A DNA stretch of 45,694 bases from Methanoregula sp. PtaU1.Bin051 (GTDB lineage Archaea; Halobacteriota; Methanomicrobia; Methanomicrobiales; Methanospirillaceae): assembly GCA_002067895.1 (NCBI GenBank), contig MVRE01000018.1, positions 1 to 45,694 on the forward strand. The letters run 5' to 3'. Below, one piece after another: positions 17,538 through 26,084 of the stretch. The notes under the pieces were generated by a model. The model was given only the letters and a program-made list of their open reading frames with translations. It was not told where the DNA came from and searched no databases. Within the stretch, counting starts at the first letter, position 1. The number at the start of each line of letters is the position of its first letter. The position numbers and the translations under genes are program-made.

Positions 17538-18041
17538 TTAAAGAGAGATCTCCCGGAACTGTTTGCCAAAGACCCCGCAGATCGGGCATTTGTCAGGGGC
17601 CTTGCCCAGTTCGATATTTCCGCAGACCGGGCAGAGAAGGACCTTTTCCCGTCCCATATCGCTTCCTGACTTGATCAGGGAGAGCGCCTTCTCGTACAGT
17701 CTAGCATGGACTTCTTCTGCTTTCATTGCATAGGTAAAAGCCAGCACGGCATCTGTCTTCTTCTCGGTTTCTGCAAGCTTGAGGAAAGCGGGATACATCT
17801 CGGTAAACTCGTGGGTTTCGCCGGCTATGCTCTCCTGCAGGTTGTCATTGGTTGTGCTTACAGCCCCCATGACTTTGAGAAGTTTTTTAGCGTGGATAGC
17901 CTCGGCCTCAGAGGCCGCTTTGAAGAGCGTGGCGATGTTTTTAAATCCCTCTTCGGCGGCTTTTTCTGAAAATGCCAGGTACTTCCTGTTTGCCTGCGAT
18001 TCACCGGCAAAAGCCGCCTTTACATTGTCTAGTGTTGCCAT
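17538..18041 (-). CDS. rbr: Rubrerythrin
   Basis: A 167-residue rubrerythrin. The ferritin-like di-iron domain covers about 1-130, with FAGESQANRKYLAF, EAEAIHAKKLL, ETHEFTEMYPAFLKLA and MKAEEVHARLYEKAL supplying the Glu/His ligands. The C-terminal rubredoxin-like domain has CPVCGN and CPICG. It reduces hydrogen peroxide in anaerobes. The start at 18041 is taken from homology (MATLDNVKAAFAGE); the upstream open frame is not part of the family. A TATA-like gttttaagta lies about 27 bp before the ATG. It begins a stretch of oxygen-defence genes. Confidence 0.94.
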   Translation of the reverse strand: MATLDNVKAAFAGESQANRKYLAFSEKAAEEGFKNIATLFKAASEAEAIHAKKLLKVMGAVSTTNDNLQESIAGETHEFTEMYPAFLKLAETEKKTDAVLAFTYAMKAEEVHARLYEKALSLIKSGSDMGREKVLLCPVCGNIELGKAPDKCPICGVFGKQFREISL

Positions 18042-18206
18042 GTGGATATGGTAAGGAAATGCAGTACTTAAAACCTGCTCTGTGCGCCACCTGAAGCATG
18101 ATGGGAATTTGGGCCTGCGTGATACATTCACGGCACACGGAAAAGGTTATTACATCCGTGCAGTGACCGAACCGGCTGAACAAAGTCCTGAAACCGGAGC
18201 CGTTCT

Positions 18207-18872
18207 ATGAGAAGGATGAGGGATGTGCCACAACAGAACCGTCCGCGGGAAAAGTTATCAAAGAAAGGAGCTGCGGCACTAACGGATACCGAGTTGATTG
18301 AGGCGATCATAGGGCGGGGAACAACCCGCCGCGATGTCCGGGCAATTGCCCGGGATATCGGTGAACGGATTCGGCCCGGAAGGATACTTCCCTCGTATGA
18401 CGAGCTCTCGGCAGTGGATGGTGTCGGACCGGTAAAAGCCGTGCAGGTACTTGCCTGTTATGAGCTCGGACGCCGGTACTATTGTACGAATGCTGATACA
18501 CGCCGGATATCGTCACCGGCAGATATATTTCCGGTTGTTGAAGACCTTAGGGGACAGCGACAGGAACATTTTGTCTGCATTACCCTCAACGGAGCCGGCG
18601 AAATGATCAGCAGGCGGACGATAACCATCGGCCTTCTTAACCATAGCCTCGTCCATCCCCGGGAAGTCTTTGCAGATGCCATTACCGATCGTGCGGCATC
18701 GATCATCTGCGTACACAACCACCCGTCCGGCTCGCTGGATCCCAGCCCGCAGGATATTGCGATTACCGGCCAGCTCCGTGAGGCCGGTGCGATGCTGGGG
18801 ATAGAGCTCCTCGATCATATCATCGTTACGAAGACCGGTTTTGTGAGCCTGAAAGAAAAAGGGATTTTGTAA
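18207..18872 (+). CDS. radC: RadC family protein (JAB/MPN metalloprotease fold)
   Basis: The 221-residue protein has an N-terminal helical UPF0758 region with REKLSKKGAAALTDTELIEAIIGRG, a helix-hairpin-helix (about 67-83, AVDGVGPVKAVQVL) and a C-terminal JAMM domain (about 100-221). The zinc motif is His170-x-His172-PSG-x7-Asp183, with Glu120 as the probable catalytic acid. RadC is widespread in bacteria and its role in DNA repair is disputed; archaeal members are less common. The start may instead be the ATG at 18216. No recombination gene is adjacent. Confidence 0.9.
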   Translation: MRRMRDVPQQNRPREKLSKKGAAALTDTELIEAIIGRGTTRRDVRAIARDIGERIRPGRILPSYDELSAVDGVGPVKAVQVLACYELGRRYYCTNADTRRISSPADIFPVVEDLRGQRQEHFVCITLNGAGEMISRRTITIGLLNHSLVHPREVFADAITDRAASIICVHNHPSGSLDPSPQDIAITGQLREAGAMLGIELLDHIIVTKTGFVSLKEKGIL

Positions 18873-18887
18873 GGTAAAGCCGGGATG

Positions 18888-19484
18888 TCAGGATGCAGTT
18901 AAAAGTTTTCCGAGTGCAAGACCTTTCTGGTACGCTGTATCAAGGAGGTCCGGGCGCTTCGAGATATCCTGTATCGTATCCATGTCCGGAATCAGTATCT
19001 CGTCCCATAACGGGCAATCGATTATAGTGAGAAATGCCAGCACGCTCTTTTTTATTCCGTCAAAAACACCCGGAATTTTCATGCCGGATATGCAGATGAA
19101 AAGTGTCCGCCGGTTTTTTTTCTGTTCCTTTGATACAAGAGGCTGTTTCCGGACATACTTGGCCATGAAAAAGACCTGGAAACGGTCCATGAATCCTTTA
19201 AGTTTGCCCGGAACGCCCATGGTCATGACCGGGGTCGCGAGAATCAGGCCGTCCATCTCCCGGATTTTTCCGTACATCGGCTGCATATCATCGTCCATGA
19301 TGCAGGTATCATGCTCCCGGCAGAACATCATCTCCATGCAGGGCTCGAAAGAGAGGGTTGATACCTGTATTGTCTCTGTCTCGCAGCCCGCATCCCGTGC
19401 ACCCTGCAACGCCCGTTCAAGCAGCTTTGCTGTGTTCCCTTCGGTAAGCGGGCTCCCAAGCAGGCCGATGACCTTCCTTCCCAT
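18888..19484 (-). CDS. Isf-like flavoprotein lacking one cluster cysteine
   Basis: This 198-residue flavodoxin-fold protein has the FMN phosphate loop GLLGSPLTEGNTAKLLE and the TPVMTMGVPGKLKGFMDR segment of iron-sulfur flavoproteins. The usual C-x2-C-x2-C-xn-C cluster motif is altered to Cys49, Met52, Cys55, Cys61: one of four ligands is missing when lined up with the two relatives at 20524 and 21145. It probably binds FMN, but a standard [4Fe-4S] cluster is doubtful. It may work as an NAD(P)H or ferredoxin-dependent reductase. It converges with radC. Confidence 0.8.
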   Translation of the reverse strand: MGRKVIGLLGSPLTEGNTAKLLERALQGARDAGCETETIQVSTLSFEPCMEMMFCREHDTCIMDDDMQPMYGKIREMDGLILATPVMTMGVPGKLKGFMDRFQVFFMAKYVRKQPLVSKEQKKNRRTLFICISGMKIPGVFDGIKKSVLAFLTIIDCPLWDEILIPDMDTIQDISKRPDLLDTAYQKGLALGKLLTAS

Positions 19485-19569
19485 GGATGTAACTGTTCCG
19501 GAGGAGGGCTATTAGAGCTTTGGATCCGGTAAGAAACGGCGAAAAATCCCGGGAACCTGCACGAACACA

Positions 19570-19582
19570 ATCCATAAATACG
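19570..19582 (+). promoter_or_regulatory. TATA-like element before the zinc-ribbon gene
   Basis: The stretch ccataaatac at about 19571-19580 resembles an archaeal TATA box and lies about 38 bases before the ATG at 19615, leaving room for a short leader. No strong Shine-Dalgarno sequence follows it. Confidence 0.4.
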
Positions 19583-19614
19583 TTCATGCTCCTATGACAA
19601 GTTTGGTGATTTGA

Positions 19615-19845
19615 ATGACCGAACAGAAGACCTACACCGCAGGACAGAAAGTGGGCCCCGGCAAATACGTCTGCCTTGACTGCGGAAAGGAGTACACACT
19701 AGACAAAAGTGAGCAGGATCTCAGAAAGTGTCCCTCCTGCGCATGCGAAGAGTACCAGTGCTTCCCGATGACGCATATCCGCCCGGACGTCAAGACGCCC
19801 GAGGATGCTAAGCATCCGCCAAAACGCGGCAAGAGCAACATCTGA
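19615..19845 (+). CDS. Small zinc-ribbon protein
   Basis: A 76-residue protein with a rubredoxin/zinc-ribbon-like knuckle pair: CLDCGKEY (Cys20, Cys23) and CPSC (Cys39, Cys42), then CEEYQCFP. The tail is basic and Pro-rich (KHPPKRGKSNI). The opening TYTAGQKVGPGKYVC matches a small conserved family often found with stress genes in anaerobes. Metal binding is likely; the function is unknown. It heads a plus-strand run of redox genes that continues with the desulforedoxin-like gene. Confidence 0.75.
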   Translation: MTEQKTYTAGQKVGPGKYVCLDCGKEYTLDKSEQDLRKCPSCACEEYQCFPMTHIRPDVKTPEDAKHPPKRGKSNI

Positions 19846-19961
19846 TTTCCCCCCGTTTTTCACTCTTCATCGAACAGCCGGATGAATTCCGGGACCACCA
19901 GACAATGACATCCAGCACTTACCCAGAAGACGTATGTGCCGCAATGGTTTCCGGGCATTAT

Positions 19962-19970
19962 AAAGGAGGA
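19962..19970 (+). promoter_or_regulatory. Ribosome binding site of the desulforedoxin gene
   Basis: The sequence aaaggagga ends 6 bases before the ATG at 19977 and is the clearest Shine-Dalgarno site in this part of the window. It supports this very short gene as real. It is immediately preceded by cattat, part of a possible TATA box. Confidence 0.65.
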
Positions 19971-19976
19971 TAGGGC

Positions 19977-20102
19977 ATGGTAAATGTATCCAAGGAAGGG
20001 CAGGTCTTCAAGTGCGAGATCTGCGGAAACGTCGTAATAGTCAAAGAGGTTGGCGGCGGCGAACTCATCTGCTGTGGCGAACCAATGCAGCTGGAGGCAT
20101 GA
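19977..20102 (+). CDS. Desulforedoxin-like one-domain protein
   Basis: A 41-residue protein with the four-cysteine iron site of desulforedoxin and of the N-terminal domain of desulfoferrodoxin: Cys13-x2-Cys16 and the paired Cys32-Cys33, in the context [12 protein letters not shown] and [12 protein letters not shown]. The superoxide reductase domain of full desulfoferrodoxin is absent; the stop TGA at 20100-20102 ends the gene right after the fold. It likely shuttles single electrons in oxygen defence. The next gene starts 4 bp downstream, so both are probably on one mRNA. Its size makes it easy to miss. Confidence 0.88.
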   Translation: MVNVSKEGQVFKCEICGNVVIVKEVGGGELICCGEPMQLEA

Positions 20103-20106
20103 GATA

Positions 20107-20460
20107 ATGGCGGAAAAGAATGACAAGCGGATAAAGGGGCTCGAGAAGAAGATCGGCAAGGTCCCGCGGTTCTTTAAAGAACTCTGTGACAAGGATCCCG
20201 AGATGTACGAGATGGTGATGAAGCTCGAGGAGCATATCTGGGACGATGGCAAACTCTCGCGGAAGACCAAAAAGCTGATTGCAATTGCGATTGCCGCGGC
20301 GCTCCGCGACCAGCACGCCGTAAGGGCCCAGCTGGCCGGCGCTGCGAATCTCGGAGTCACAAAGGAAGAGGTGGACGAAGCGCTGCGGGTAACGTTCCTG
20401 CTCTCCGGTATGCCCGCTTATGTGTACGGCAAAGCACAGCTTGAAGAGATCATGAAATAA
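20107..20460 (+). CDS. CMD/AhpD-fold protein without the active-site cysteines
   Basis: The 117-residue protein has the all-helical carboxymuconolactone decarboxylase (CMD) fold: LSRKTKKLIAIAIAAALRDQHAVRAQLAGAANLGVTKEEVDEALRVTFLLSGMPAYV. AhpD-type relatives have CxxCxxxH at the start of the long helix; here the matching positions are Asp, Ala and Gln, and the only Cys is elsewhere. Peroxidase activity of the AhpD kind is therefore unlikely. Its position 4 bp after the desulforedoxin gene and before two flavoproteins still suggests a redox or stress role. The start at 20107 is chosen because it follows the preceding stop directly. Confidence 0.8.
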   Translation: MAEKNDKRIKGLEKKIGKVPRFFKELCDKDPEMYEMVMKLEEHIWDDGKLSRKTKKLIAIAIAAALRDQHAVRAQLAGAANLGVTKEEVDEALRVTFLLSGMPAYVYGKAQLEEIMK

Positions 20461-20523
20461 GGCAGTTTAAACAGAGAACACTTATACAATCTTTTTTCAG
20501 GCATTATAGCATAGAAGGGAACT

Positions 20524-21138
20524 ATGCCGATCAAAGTCCTCGCATTTGCCGGCAGCCCGCGCCGGGGCGGTAATTCCGAGACCCTGCTCGACTGGGTACT
20601 TGCCGCAATGGCAGAGGAACCTGATGTTATCATAGAGAAAGTTGCACTGACTGACGCGAACATCAATCCCTGCATGGGATGCAATGCCTGCGAGGTGCTC
20701 AATAAATGTGTCCAGCGTGACGGGATGGATATCTACCACGACAAGCTGATCGAAGCAGACGTTATCGTGCTCTCCTCCCCGATATTCTGCATGGGGATCG
20801 CCTCTCAGGCAAAGGCCCTTATCGATAGGATGCAGGTCTTCCGCTCCCGGAAATATGTATTGAAACTCCCGGTTGTCCCTCCTGAACGGAAAGGAAAGCG
20901 GCTGGGTGTCTTTCTCTCAACTGCGGGGCAGAACTGGGATCATGTCTTTAATGCCGCGATCCCGTCCGTCAAGTGTTTCTTCCACGTCATTGATGTCCAT
21001 GATAGAGACATCTCTTACCTGATGGTCAACAATGTAGACGAGAAAGGGGCGATCCTGAACCACCCGACTGCAAAAGCGGATGCAGAACGGCTCGGCAGGT
21101 CGGTCATGGCTGAGATACGAAAGCGGCTTACAGCGTGA
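20524..21138 (+). CDS. Iron-sulfur flavoprotein
   Basis: A 204-residue Isf-family protein. The FMN loop is AFAGSPRRGGNSETLLD and the compact cluster motif is Cys50-x2-Cys53-x2-Cys56-x5-Cys62, which in Methanosarcina Isf binds a [4Fe-4S] cluster. SSPIFCMGIASQAKALIDRMQ is the second flavin-contact segment. Isf proteins take electrons from ferredoxin and can reduce oxygen and peroxide. A TATA-like acttatacaat (20479-20489) and agaaggga before the ATG suggest its own promoter. The next paralogue starts 6 bp after its stop. Confidence 0.88.
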   Translation: MPIKVLAFAGSPRRGGNSETLLDWVLAAMAEEPDVIIEKVALTDANINPCMGCNACEVLNKCVQRDGMDIYHDKLIEADVIVLSSPIFCMGIASQAKALIDRMQVFRSRKYVLKLPVVPPERKGKRLGVFLSTAGQNWDHVFNAAIPSVKCFFHVIDVHDRDISYLMVNNVDEKGAILNHPTAKADAERLGRSVMAEIRKRLTA

Positions 21139-21144
21139 CGTCCC

Positions 21145-21750
21145 ATGGCCATAACTGTACTTGGAATATCCGGAAGCCCGCACCGGCACGGCAATACTGA
21201 AACGCTCCTCGACCGGTTTCTGGAAGGGGTTCAGGATGCGGGCGCTTCAGTTGATAAAATAGTCCTTAAAACTCTGCGGTACTCCCCGTGCAGGGGATGC
21301 AATGCCTGCCATAATACCGGGGTGTGCATTGTCAGTGATGATGCGATAACGCTGTACGAGAGAATCTTATCTTCCGACTGTGTTGCGGTCGCCTCGCCAA
21401 TCTATACCATGGGAATTACCGCTGAACTGAAAGGGTTCATCGACCGGCAGCAGTATCTCTGGGCACGCAAATTCATTTTAAAAACCCTCTATTTTTCAGA
21501 CGATCATATCAGGCGCCATAAAGGCGTCTTCATCTCGACTGCCGGCCTTGGCTGGGAGAATGTATTTGACGGGGCATTTCCGGTGATTACGGCGCTTTTC
21601 AATACGACGGGCTTTGAATACTACGACAACGTGATCGCAAATGACATGGACCGGTATGGCGGGATAAAAAACCATCCGACAGCTCTCACCGATGCATATG
21701 AAAAGGGAAAGAAGGTTGTCGGGATCCTTATGCATCTCAAAACGGCATGA
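21145..21750 (+). CDS. Iron-sulfur flavoprotein (paralogue)
   Basis: A 201-residue Isf-family protein next to its relative at 20524. It has GISGSPHRHGNTETLLDRFLEG, Cys49-x2-Cys52-x2-Cys55-x5-Cys61 and ASPIYTMGITAELKGFIDRQQ. The two share length, motif spacing and the ISTAGLGWENVF/LSTAGQNWDHVF segment, so they arose by tandem duplication but have diverged strongly. It probably exchanges electrons with ferredoxin and FMN in the cytoplasm. They are likely co-transcribed. Confidence 0.88.
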   Translation: MAITVLGISGSPHRHGNTETLLDRFLEGVQDAGASVDKIVLKTLRYSPCRGCNACHNTGVCIVSDDAITLYERILSSDCVAVASPIYTMGITAELKGFIDRQQYLWARKFILKTLYFSDDHIRRHKGVFISTAGLGWENVFDGAFPVITALFNTTGFEYYDNVIANDMDRYGGIKNHPTALTDAYEKGKKVVGILMHLKTA

Positions 21751-21782
21751 ACAGGAAAAGCGACGCTACTTAAAAAGGATAA

Positions 21783-22424
21783 TTATACCAGTGCCGGGTA
21801 AAATGAAAGGAGCAGGGTCCCGAATGCCGCTACGATAATTATAACGAAGACCCCGGCATTCCATGCCAGTACTTTTTTCCCGTCCAGCACGCTGACGGGC
21901 AGCATGTTGAATGCGGCGATCATAGCATTCACCTGCAGTCCCATCATGCCGATCATGGACACAAGATTACCTGTTATTCCCGATGCGACCCCGCCATACA
22001 GCAACAGCCCTCCAAACGGGATGCAGAGGAGCAGGTTTGTTATCGGGCCCGCAGCGGATATCTTACCGTTCTGTTCCCGGCTAATCCCCCCGCCGAACGC
22101 CCGGTTGTCGTAGATAACCGTTGCCCCGGGAGCGGCAAATACAACTCCGACAAGCGCTGCAAGGGCGACTGCGACCAACAGCATCATATTGTCTTTCCTG
22201 AATTCCGCCCAGTAGCCGTACCGCATTGCAGTGAACTTGTGCGCCATCTCATGCGCGATGAACCCTATACCGACCGTGACAAGAGATATCCCGATGAACA
22301 ACAGTGCGAGTATCAGGTTCAGGCCGCCGGCATCGCGAATAAAGATAATGGCAAATGCAAGAGAGATTGCAACCCAAGCGACGAACAGATCGAACCTCTC
22401 CCGCCGCGATATCCGTTCGAACAT
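21783..22424 (-). CDS. M50 family membrane metalloprotease
   Basis: The 213-residue protein has about six membrane helices. The zinc motif is HEMAH (His58, Glu59, His62) and the third ligand lies in NMLPVSVLDGKKVLAWN (N-x2-P-x4-D-G). This is the site-2-protease fold, which cleaves substrates inside the membrane; the archaeal substrate is unknown. The ATG at 22424 follows a good ribosome site (ggaggaag on the minus strand); the open frame upstream to 22487 is ignored. It is divergent from the chorismate mutase gene. Confidence 0.88.
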   Translation of the reverse strand: MFERISRRERFDLFVAWVAISLAFAIIFIRDAGGLNLILALLFIGISLVTVGIGFIAHEMAHKFTAMRYGYWAEFRKDNMMLLVAVALAALVGVVFAAPGATVIYDNRAFGGGISREQNGKISAAGPITNLLLCIPFGGLLLYGGVASGITGNLVSMIGMMGLQVNAMIAAFNMLPVSVLDGKKVLAWNAGVFVIIIVAAFGTLLLSFYPALV

Positions 22425-22523
22425 ACTTCTTCCTCCAATATGTGGATGTATAATGACATTAGGTCTTCGTATGGGGCACCCGATCAATCGGTTTTATACG
22501 CCGCAATGGTTCAATTATCTCTT

Positions 22524-22808
22524 ATGAGGATAGAAGATGTACGCAAAGAGATCGATGAGGTAGACAGGGAGATTGTAAAACTGATCGCCCGCAGGCAGGA
22601 GCTTGCGGGAAAGATTGCCCGCTTAAAATTCACCGGAGGTCTTCCGATCCATGATACTGAGAGGACAAAAGCGGTCATGGACGGGATCTTCAATAATGCA
22701 GTCGAGGCCAAGATCGATCCCGTCGCGGTCCAGAACATTTTTACGATCCTGATTGCGATGAGCGAGGAGCGGCAGAGAGAATGCCAGGGCGATGGTAATC
22801 TTCCATAA
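22524..22808 (+). CDS. Chorismate mutase, AroQ type
   Basis: A 94-residue all-helical chorismate mutase that turns chorismate into prephenate for Phe and Tyr synthesis. Helix 1 is RIEDVRKEIDEVDREIVKLIARRQELAGKIARLK with the substrate-binding Arg and Lys residues; DTERTKAVMDGI and the C-terminal helix complete the fold. The length fits a free-standing archaeal enzyme. The ATG at 22524 is preferred; 22506 would add six residues. Confidence 0.88.
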   Translation: MRIEDVRKEIDEVDREIVKLIARRQELAGKIARLKFTGGLPIHDTERTKAVMDGIFNNAVEAKIDPVAVQNIFTILIAMSEERQRECQGDGNLP

Positions 22809-22875
22809 ACTGCTGTAGTGCGAATAAGTTTCAGGATTATTCCGGCTTTTCTGGTGTATACGATTAATAATTTCA

Positions 22876-24039
22876 TCACAACAGGCTGAAGAGCATTACT
22901 GCCCCGATGGCAATCATTGCAATTCCGATGATAAAACGCAACAACCTGCGGTTCTCAAAGCGCCATGAGTTCACCCTCTCCGGTGAAAGCCCGAAGGATA
23001 CGACAAGCAGGATGATGACCAACGGGAGTATGAAGATAAGGTTATACAGTACCAGGTAAGGAAGGCCTGCCTGGAAGGTCAGTGTTCTGCTCATCATCGA
23101 CAGGATAGCGAGGTAGATCCCACCGGTGCAGGGAAGTTCGAAGATCCCGACAAGGATTCCCAGTACGAACGCGGCGGGAAGCGACGCATCACTCATATAT
23201 TGCTGGATCCGATCCTTTTTCGATTCCGGAATCGCGAGGATGAATCCCTCGTTCTTTCGGATCACATCGGTGATATTTACGAGACCGAAGATAATGGATA
23301 TGATTGCAGCCCCGACGAAGAGAATCTGGGACAGGCCGCTTCCCTGAACAACGGCAAACAGTCCCATGCCGGACAGGAGATAGAAGATAAAGACCGCGGT
23401 GATATAGATTCCACCGACCATCAGTACCCGCCGCCGGGTCTCAACGGTTATGATTGACAGGAGGAGGAAGGCAAGGACCGCAAAAGCGCATGGATTCACG
23501 CTGTCAATCAGCGCGCAGCTGATTACCAGCAGGAGGGTCAGGCCGCCGGCATCTCCCGTACAGATCTCATTCCCGCCCGCAGGAATACCCGTCTGTGCAG
23601 GATTTGACGGATAGCGTTTCTGTTCCAGCTCAATAATTCGCGGTTCGGCACCGCTCCTTATCTGATATTCACCGATGAAGATGTTGTTCCCGATAATAAG
23701 TGCAGGGACCCCGACATTTTTCAGACCCAGCGCTGTAGTAACCCTTTCGAAAATCCTCCGGTTTGTTGCATTATGATATGTTTCAAGGTACTGGATTTTC
23801 AGACGAGGGTGGCGTAGAGCGAGATCAGCGATATACGGTTTGATATTCTCGCAATGGATGCAGCCATCACCGTAAAAGAAGTACGCATCTATTGCCGGAT
23901 AATCGGTGACAACGGCAGATTGATCACCGGAACCTTCGGCGGGTGCAGCCTGAATAATTCCTGGCAAGAGAATGACGATAAGAATGGAAATAGCAATTCG
24001 TGGGATACTGCTCAATAAGCCACCGGTTGAATGCTCCAT
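22876..24039 (-). CDS. Thioredoxin-like/CcdA (DsbD-type) fusion
   Basis: The 387-residue protein starts with a signal or anchor helix (about 10-30), then an extracellular thioredoxin-like domain (about 48-140) with FFYGDGCIHCENIKPYI (Cys60, Cys63) and NVGVPALIIG (cis-Pro). The C-terminal half is a six-helix CcdA/DsbD domain carrying the two transfer cysteines in DSVNPCAFAVLAFLLL (Cys184) and FELPCTGGIYLAI (Cys304). It should move reducing power across the membrane to thiols outside the cell. It lies 18 bp after argB on the same strand and may be read from the arg transcript. Confidence 0.88.
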   Translation of the reverse strand: MEHSTGGLLSSIPRIAISILIVILLPGIIQAAPAEGSGDQSAVVTDYPAIDAYFFYGDGCIHCENIKPYIADLALRHPRLKIQYLETYHNATNRRIFERVTTALGLKNVGVPALIIGNNIFIGEYQIRSGAEPRIIELEQKRYPSNPAQTGIPAGGNEICTGDAGGLTLLLVISCALIDSVNPCAFAVLAFLLLSIITVETRRRVLMVGGIYITAVFIFYLLSGMGLFAVVQGSGLSQILFVGAAIISIIFGLVNITDVIRKNEGFILAIPESKKDRIQQYMSDASLPAAFVLGILVGIFELPCTGGIYLAILSMMSRTLTFQAGLPYLVLYNLIFILPLVIILLVVSFGLSPERVNSWRFENRRLLRFIIGIAMIAIGAVMLFSLL

Positions 24040-24057
24040 CAGTTGTCGCCGGAAGAG

Positions 24058-24930
24058 TTATTTGAGGGTTATCATCGTTCCGACACCTTCACGGGTGAAG
24101 AGTTCGAGCACGAGGTTGTGTTCCACATTCCCGTTTATAATGTGCGCGTACGCGACGCCGTTCTCCACGGCGTTGATCACCGAAGTCACTTTGGGGATCA
24201 TGCCCTCCCCGATTGCTCCGGTCTTTAAGAGCCGGTTTGCCTGGTCGATCGAGAGCTTCCTGAATACATTGGTCCTTGACGCATCCATCACCCCGTCGAC
24301 ATCGGTCATATTGATCAGTTTGTACGCCTTGAGCGCTACAGCGATATCCCCGGCAGCCGTGTCCGCATTGATGTTGAGGCTCCCGCCTGCCCTGTCGATC
24401 GCAATGGGGGCGACCACGGGGATATACCGGTTGTCCAGAAGCGTGTGCAGGATCGCGGGGTCCACCCATTCGATCTCACCGACATGGCCGAGATCGACCT
24501 CCTGTTCGACGCCGCCGACCCTGACTTTCTGGGGGTCCATCTTCCGGGCGATAATGAGGCTGCCGTCATTGCCGGACAGGCCGATACCCCGTGCACCGCA
24601 CTTGGCTATCAGCGAGACGATGTTGCTGTTGATCTTTCCAACGAGCACCATCTGGGCGATCTCCAGCGTCTCGGCATCTGTCACCCTGAGCCCGGCAACG
24701 AACACCGACTCTTTCCCCATCTGTTTCATCTTCTCTGTGATCTCCGGCCCTCCCCCGTGAACAAGCACGACCCGGATCCCGACGTAATTGAGCAGGACGG
24801 CGTCCCGTATCGCGTTCTCCAGCACGACAGGATCGACCATCGCGTGGCCGCCCAGCTTGATCACGATCGTCTTTCCGTGGAACTGCTGGATATACGGCAG
24901 CGCCTCCATCAGCACATCTTCACGTTTCAT
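24058..24930 (-). CDS. argB: Acetylglutamate kinase
   Basis: ArgB phosphorylates N-acetylglutamate in arginine synthesis. The 290-residue protein has [14 protein letters not shown] (about 21-34), [35 protein letters not shown] and [15 protein letters not shown], all typical. The ATG at 24930 overlaps the argJ stop as ATGA, with gaggt a few bases before it. It is the fourth gene of the argC-CBS-argJ-argB run. Confidence 0.96.
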   Translation of the reverse strand: MKREDVLMEALPYIQQFHGKTIVIKLGGHAMVDPVVLENAIRDAVLLNYVGIRVVLVHGGGPEITEKMKQMGKESVFVAGLRVTDAETLEIAQMVLVGKINSNIVSLIAKCGARGIGLSGNDGSLIIARKMDPQKVRVGGVEQEVDLGHVGEIEWVDPAILHTLLDNRYIPVVAPIAIDRAGGSLNINADTAAGDIAVALKAYKLINMTDVDGVMDASRTNVFRKLSIDQANRLLKTGAIGEGMIPKVTSVINAVENGVAYAHIINGNVEHNLVLELFTREGVGTMITLK

Positions 24931-26084
24931 GTGGTATACCTCCCGTTTATCTCGACATATTTCTCGGTCAAATCGCATCCCCATGCCGTTGCCTCACCGT
25001 CACCTGCTGCAAGGTCAAGGGTAAAGGACACGCGGTTCCCACTCATCGCACCTTTCGCCTTTTTCAGATCGGCGACAATCTCACCTCTTTTTACGAGGGG
25101 ACACTTTGCTTTTCCTTCCCCAATCCAGAGGGAAACGGAATCCGGATCAAATCGTATTCCGGCCCGCCCGGCCGCTGCGATTACCCTGCCCCAGTTCGGA
25201 TCTTCGCCATAGATTGCAGTCTTAACAAGGGGGGATCCGATAACGGTCCGCGCTACTTCTGCGGCTCCCTTTTCATCGGGAGCGCCGGTGACTTTCACTT
25301 CAAGCAGCTTTGTCGCACCTTCACCGTCCTTTGCAATCTGTACCGCAAGCGACCGGCAGCAGGCCTCAAGTGCAGAGCAGAATTCCGCATAGTTTACCTT
25401 CCCGGCAAATCCGGTTGCAGTGCAGAGAGCGATATCATTCGTGCTGGTATCGCCGTCAACTACGACACGGTTGAAGGAACGGGACGTCGCCAATCTGAGG
25501 GCATCTTTCAGCTTCGCCGGACTTATGTCAGCATCCGTGTACAGGAAGGCGAGCATGGTTCCCATATTGGGGGCGATCATACCGCTGCCCTTGGTAATCC
25601 CGGCAACGCAGAATCCGCCTGCCTCGATGAGTGCATGCTTTGGGAACGTGTCAGTGGTCATGATCGCAGCCGCGGCCGACGCTTCCGCTTCAGGACTCCG
25701 GTCCAGGAGAGGTACCAGGCGATGGCACTGGCGCCTGATCAAGGGGATGTCGAGATATCGCCCGATCACCCCGGTGCTGGCGACCCCGACTCTTCCGGGA
25801 GCGATCCCAAGGGCATCCCCTGCGATCCTGGTCATCTCTATCGCATCATCTAATCCTCGCCGCCCTGTATACGCGTTGGCACACCCGCTGTTTGCCACGA
25901 CCGCTTCGAGACACCCTTTTTTGATCTGCTGTCTCATCAGTTCAACTGGTGCTGCACTGACACGGTTTCTGGTAAAAACCCCGGCAGCCGATCCTTCCGC
26001 ACGGATAATGGCGAGGCCGAACTTTCCCTCCTTTATGCCAGAAGCTGCAACGCCTTCGACAGCGCAGATACTACGGCAATTCAC
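24927..26084 (-). CDS. argJ: Glutamate N-acetyltransferase (ArgJ)
   Basis: ArgJ moves the acetyl group from N-acetylornithine to glutamate, keeping the cyclic arginine pathway running. The 385-residue precursor cleaves itself before a threonine: [16 protein letters not shown] places the nucleophile at Thr176. The preceding residue is Gly where Ala is most often seen. [14 protein letters not shown] and the ending [15 protein letters not shown] are standard. The start is GTG at 26084, which overlaps the CBS gene stop; no better ATG precedes the conserved [13 protein letters not shown]. Confidence 0.95.
   Translation of the reverse strand: MNCRSICAVEGVAASGIKEGKFGLAIIRAEGSAAGVFTRNRVSAAPVELMRQQIKKGCLEAVVANSGCANAYTGRRGLDDAIEMTRIAGDALGIAPGRVGVASTGVIGRYLDIPLIRRQCHRLVPLLDRSPEAEASAAAAIMTTDTFPKHALIEAGGFCVAGITKGSGMIAPNMGTMLAFLYTDADISPAKLKDALRLATSRSFNRVVVDGDTSTNDIALCTATGFAGKVNYAEFCSALEACCRSLAVQIAKDGEGATKLLEVKVTGAPDEKGAAEVARTVIGSPLVKTAIYGEDPNWGRVIAAAGRAGIRFDPDSVSLWIGEGKAKCPLVKRGEIVADLKKAKGAMSGNRVSFTLDLAAGDGEATAWGCDLTEKYVEINGRYTT

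Noticed and set aside
25555-25565. Gly before the ArgJ cleavage threonine as a defect
   Set aside because: The nucleophile Thr is present and the rest of the motif is intact, so the enzyme is probably active.
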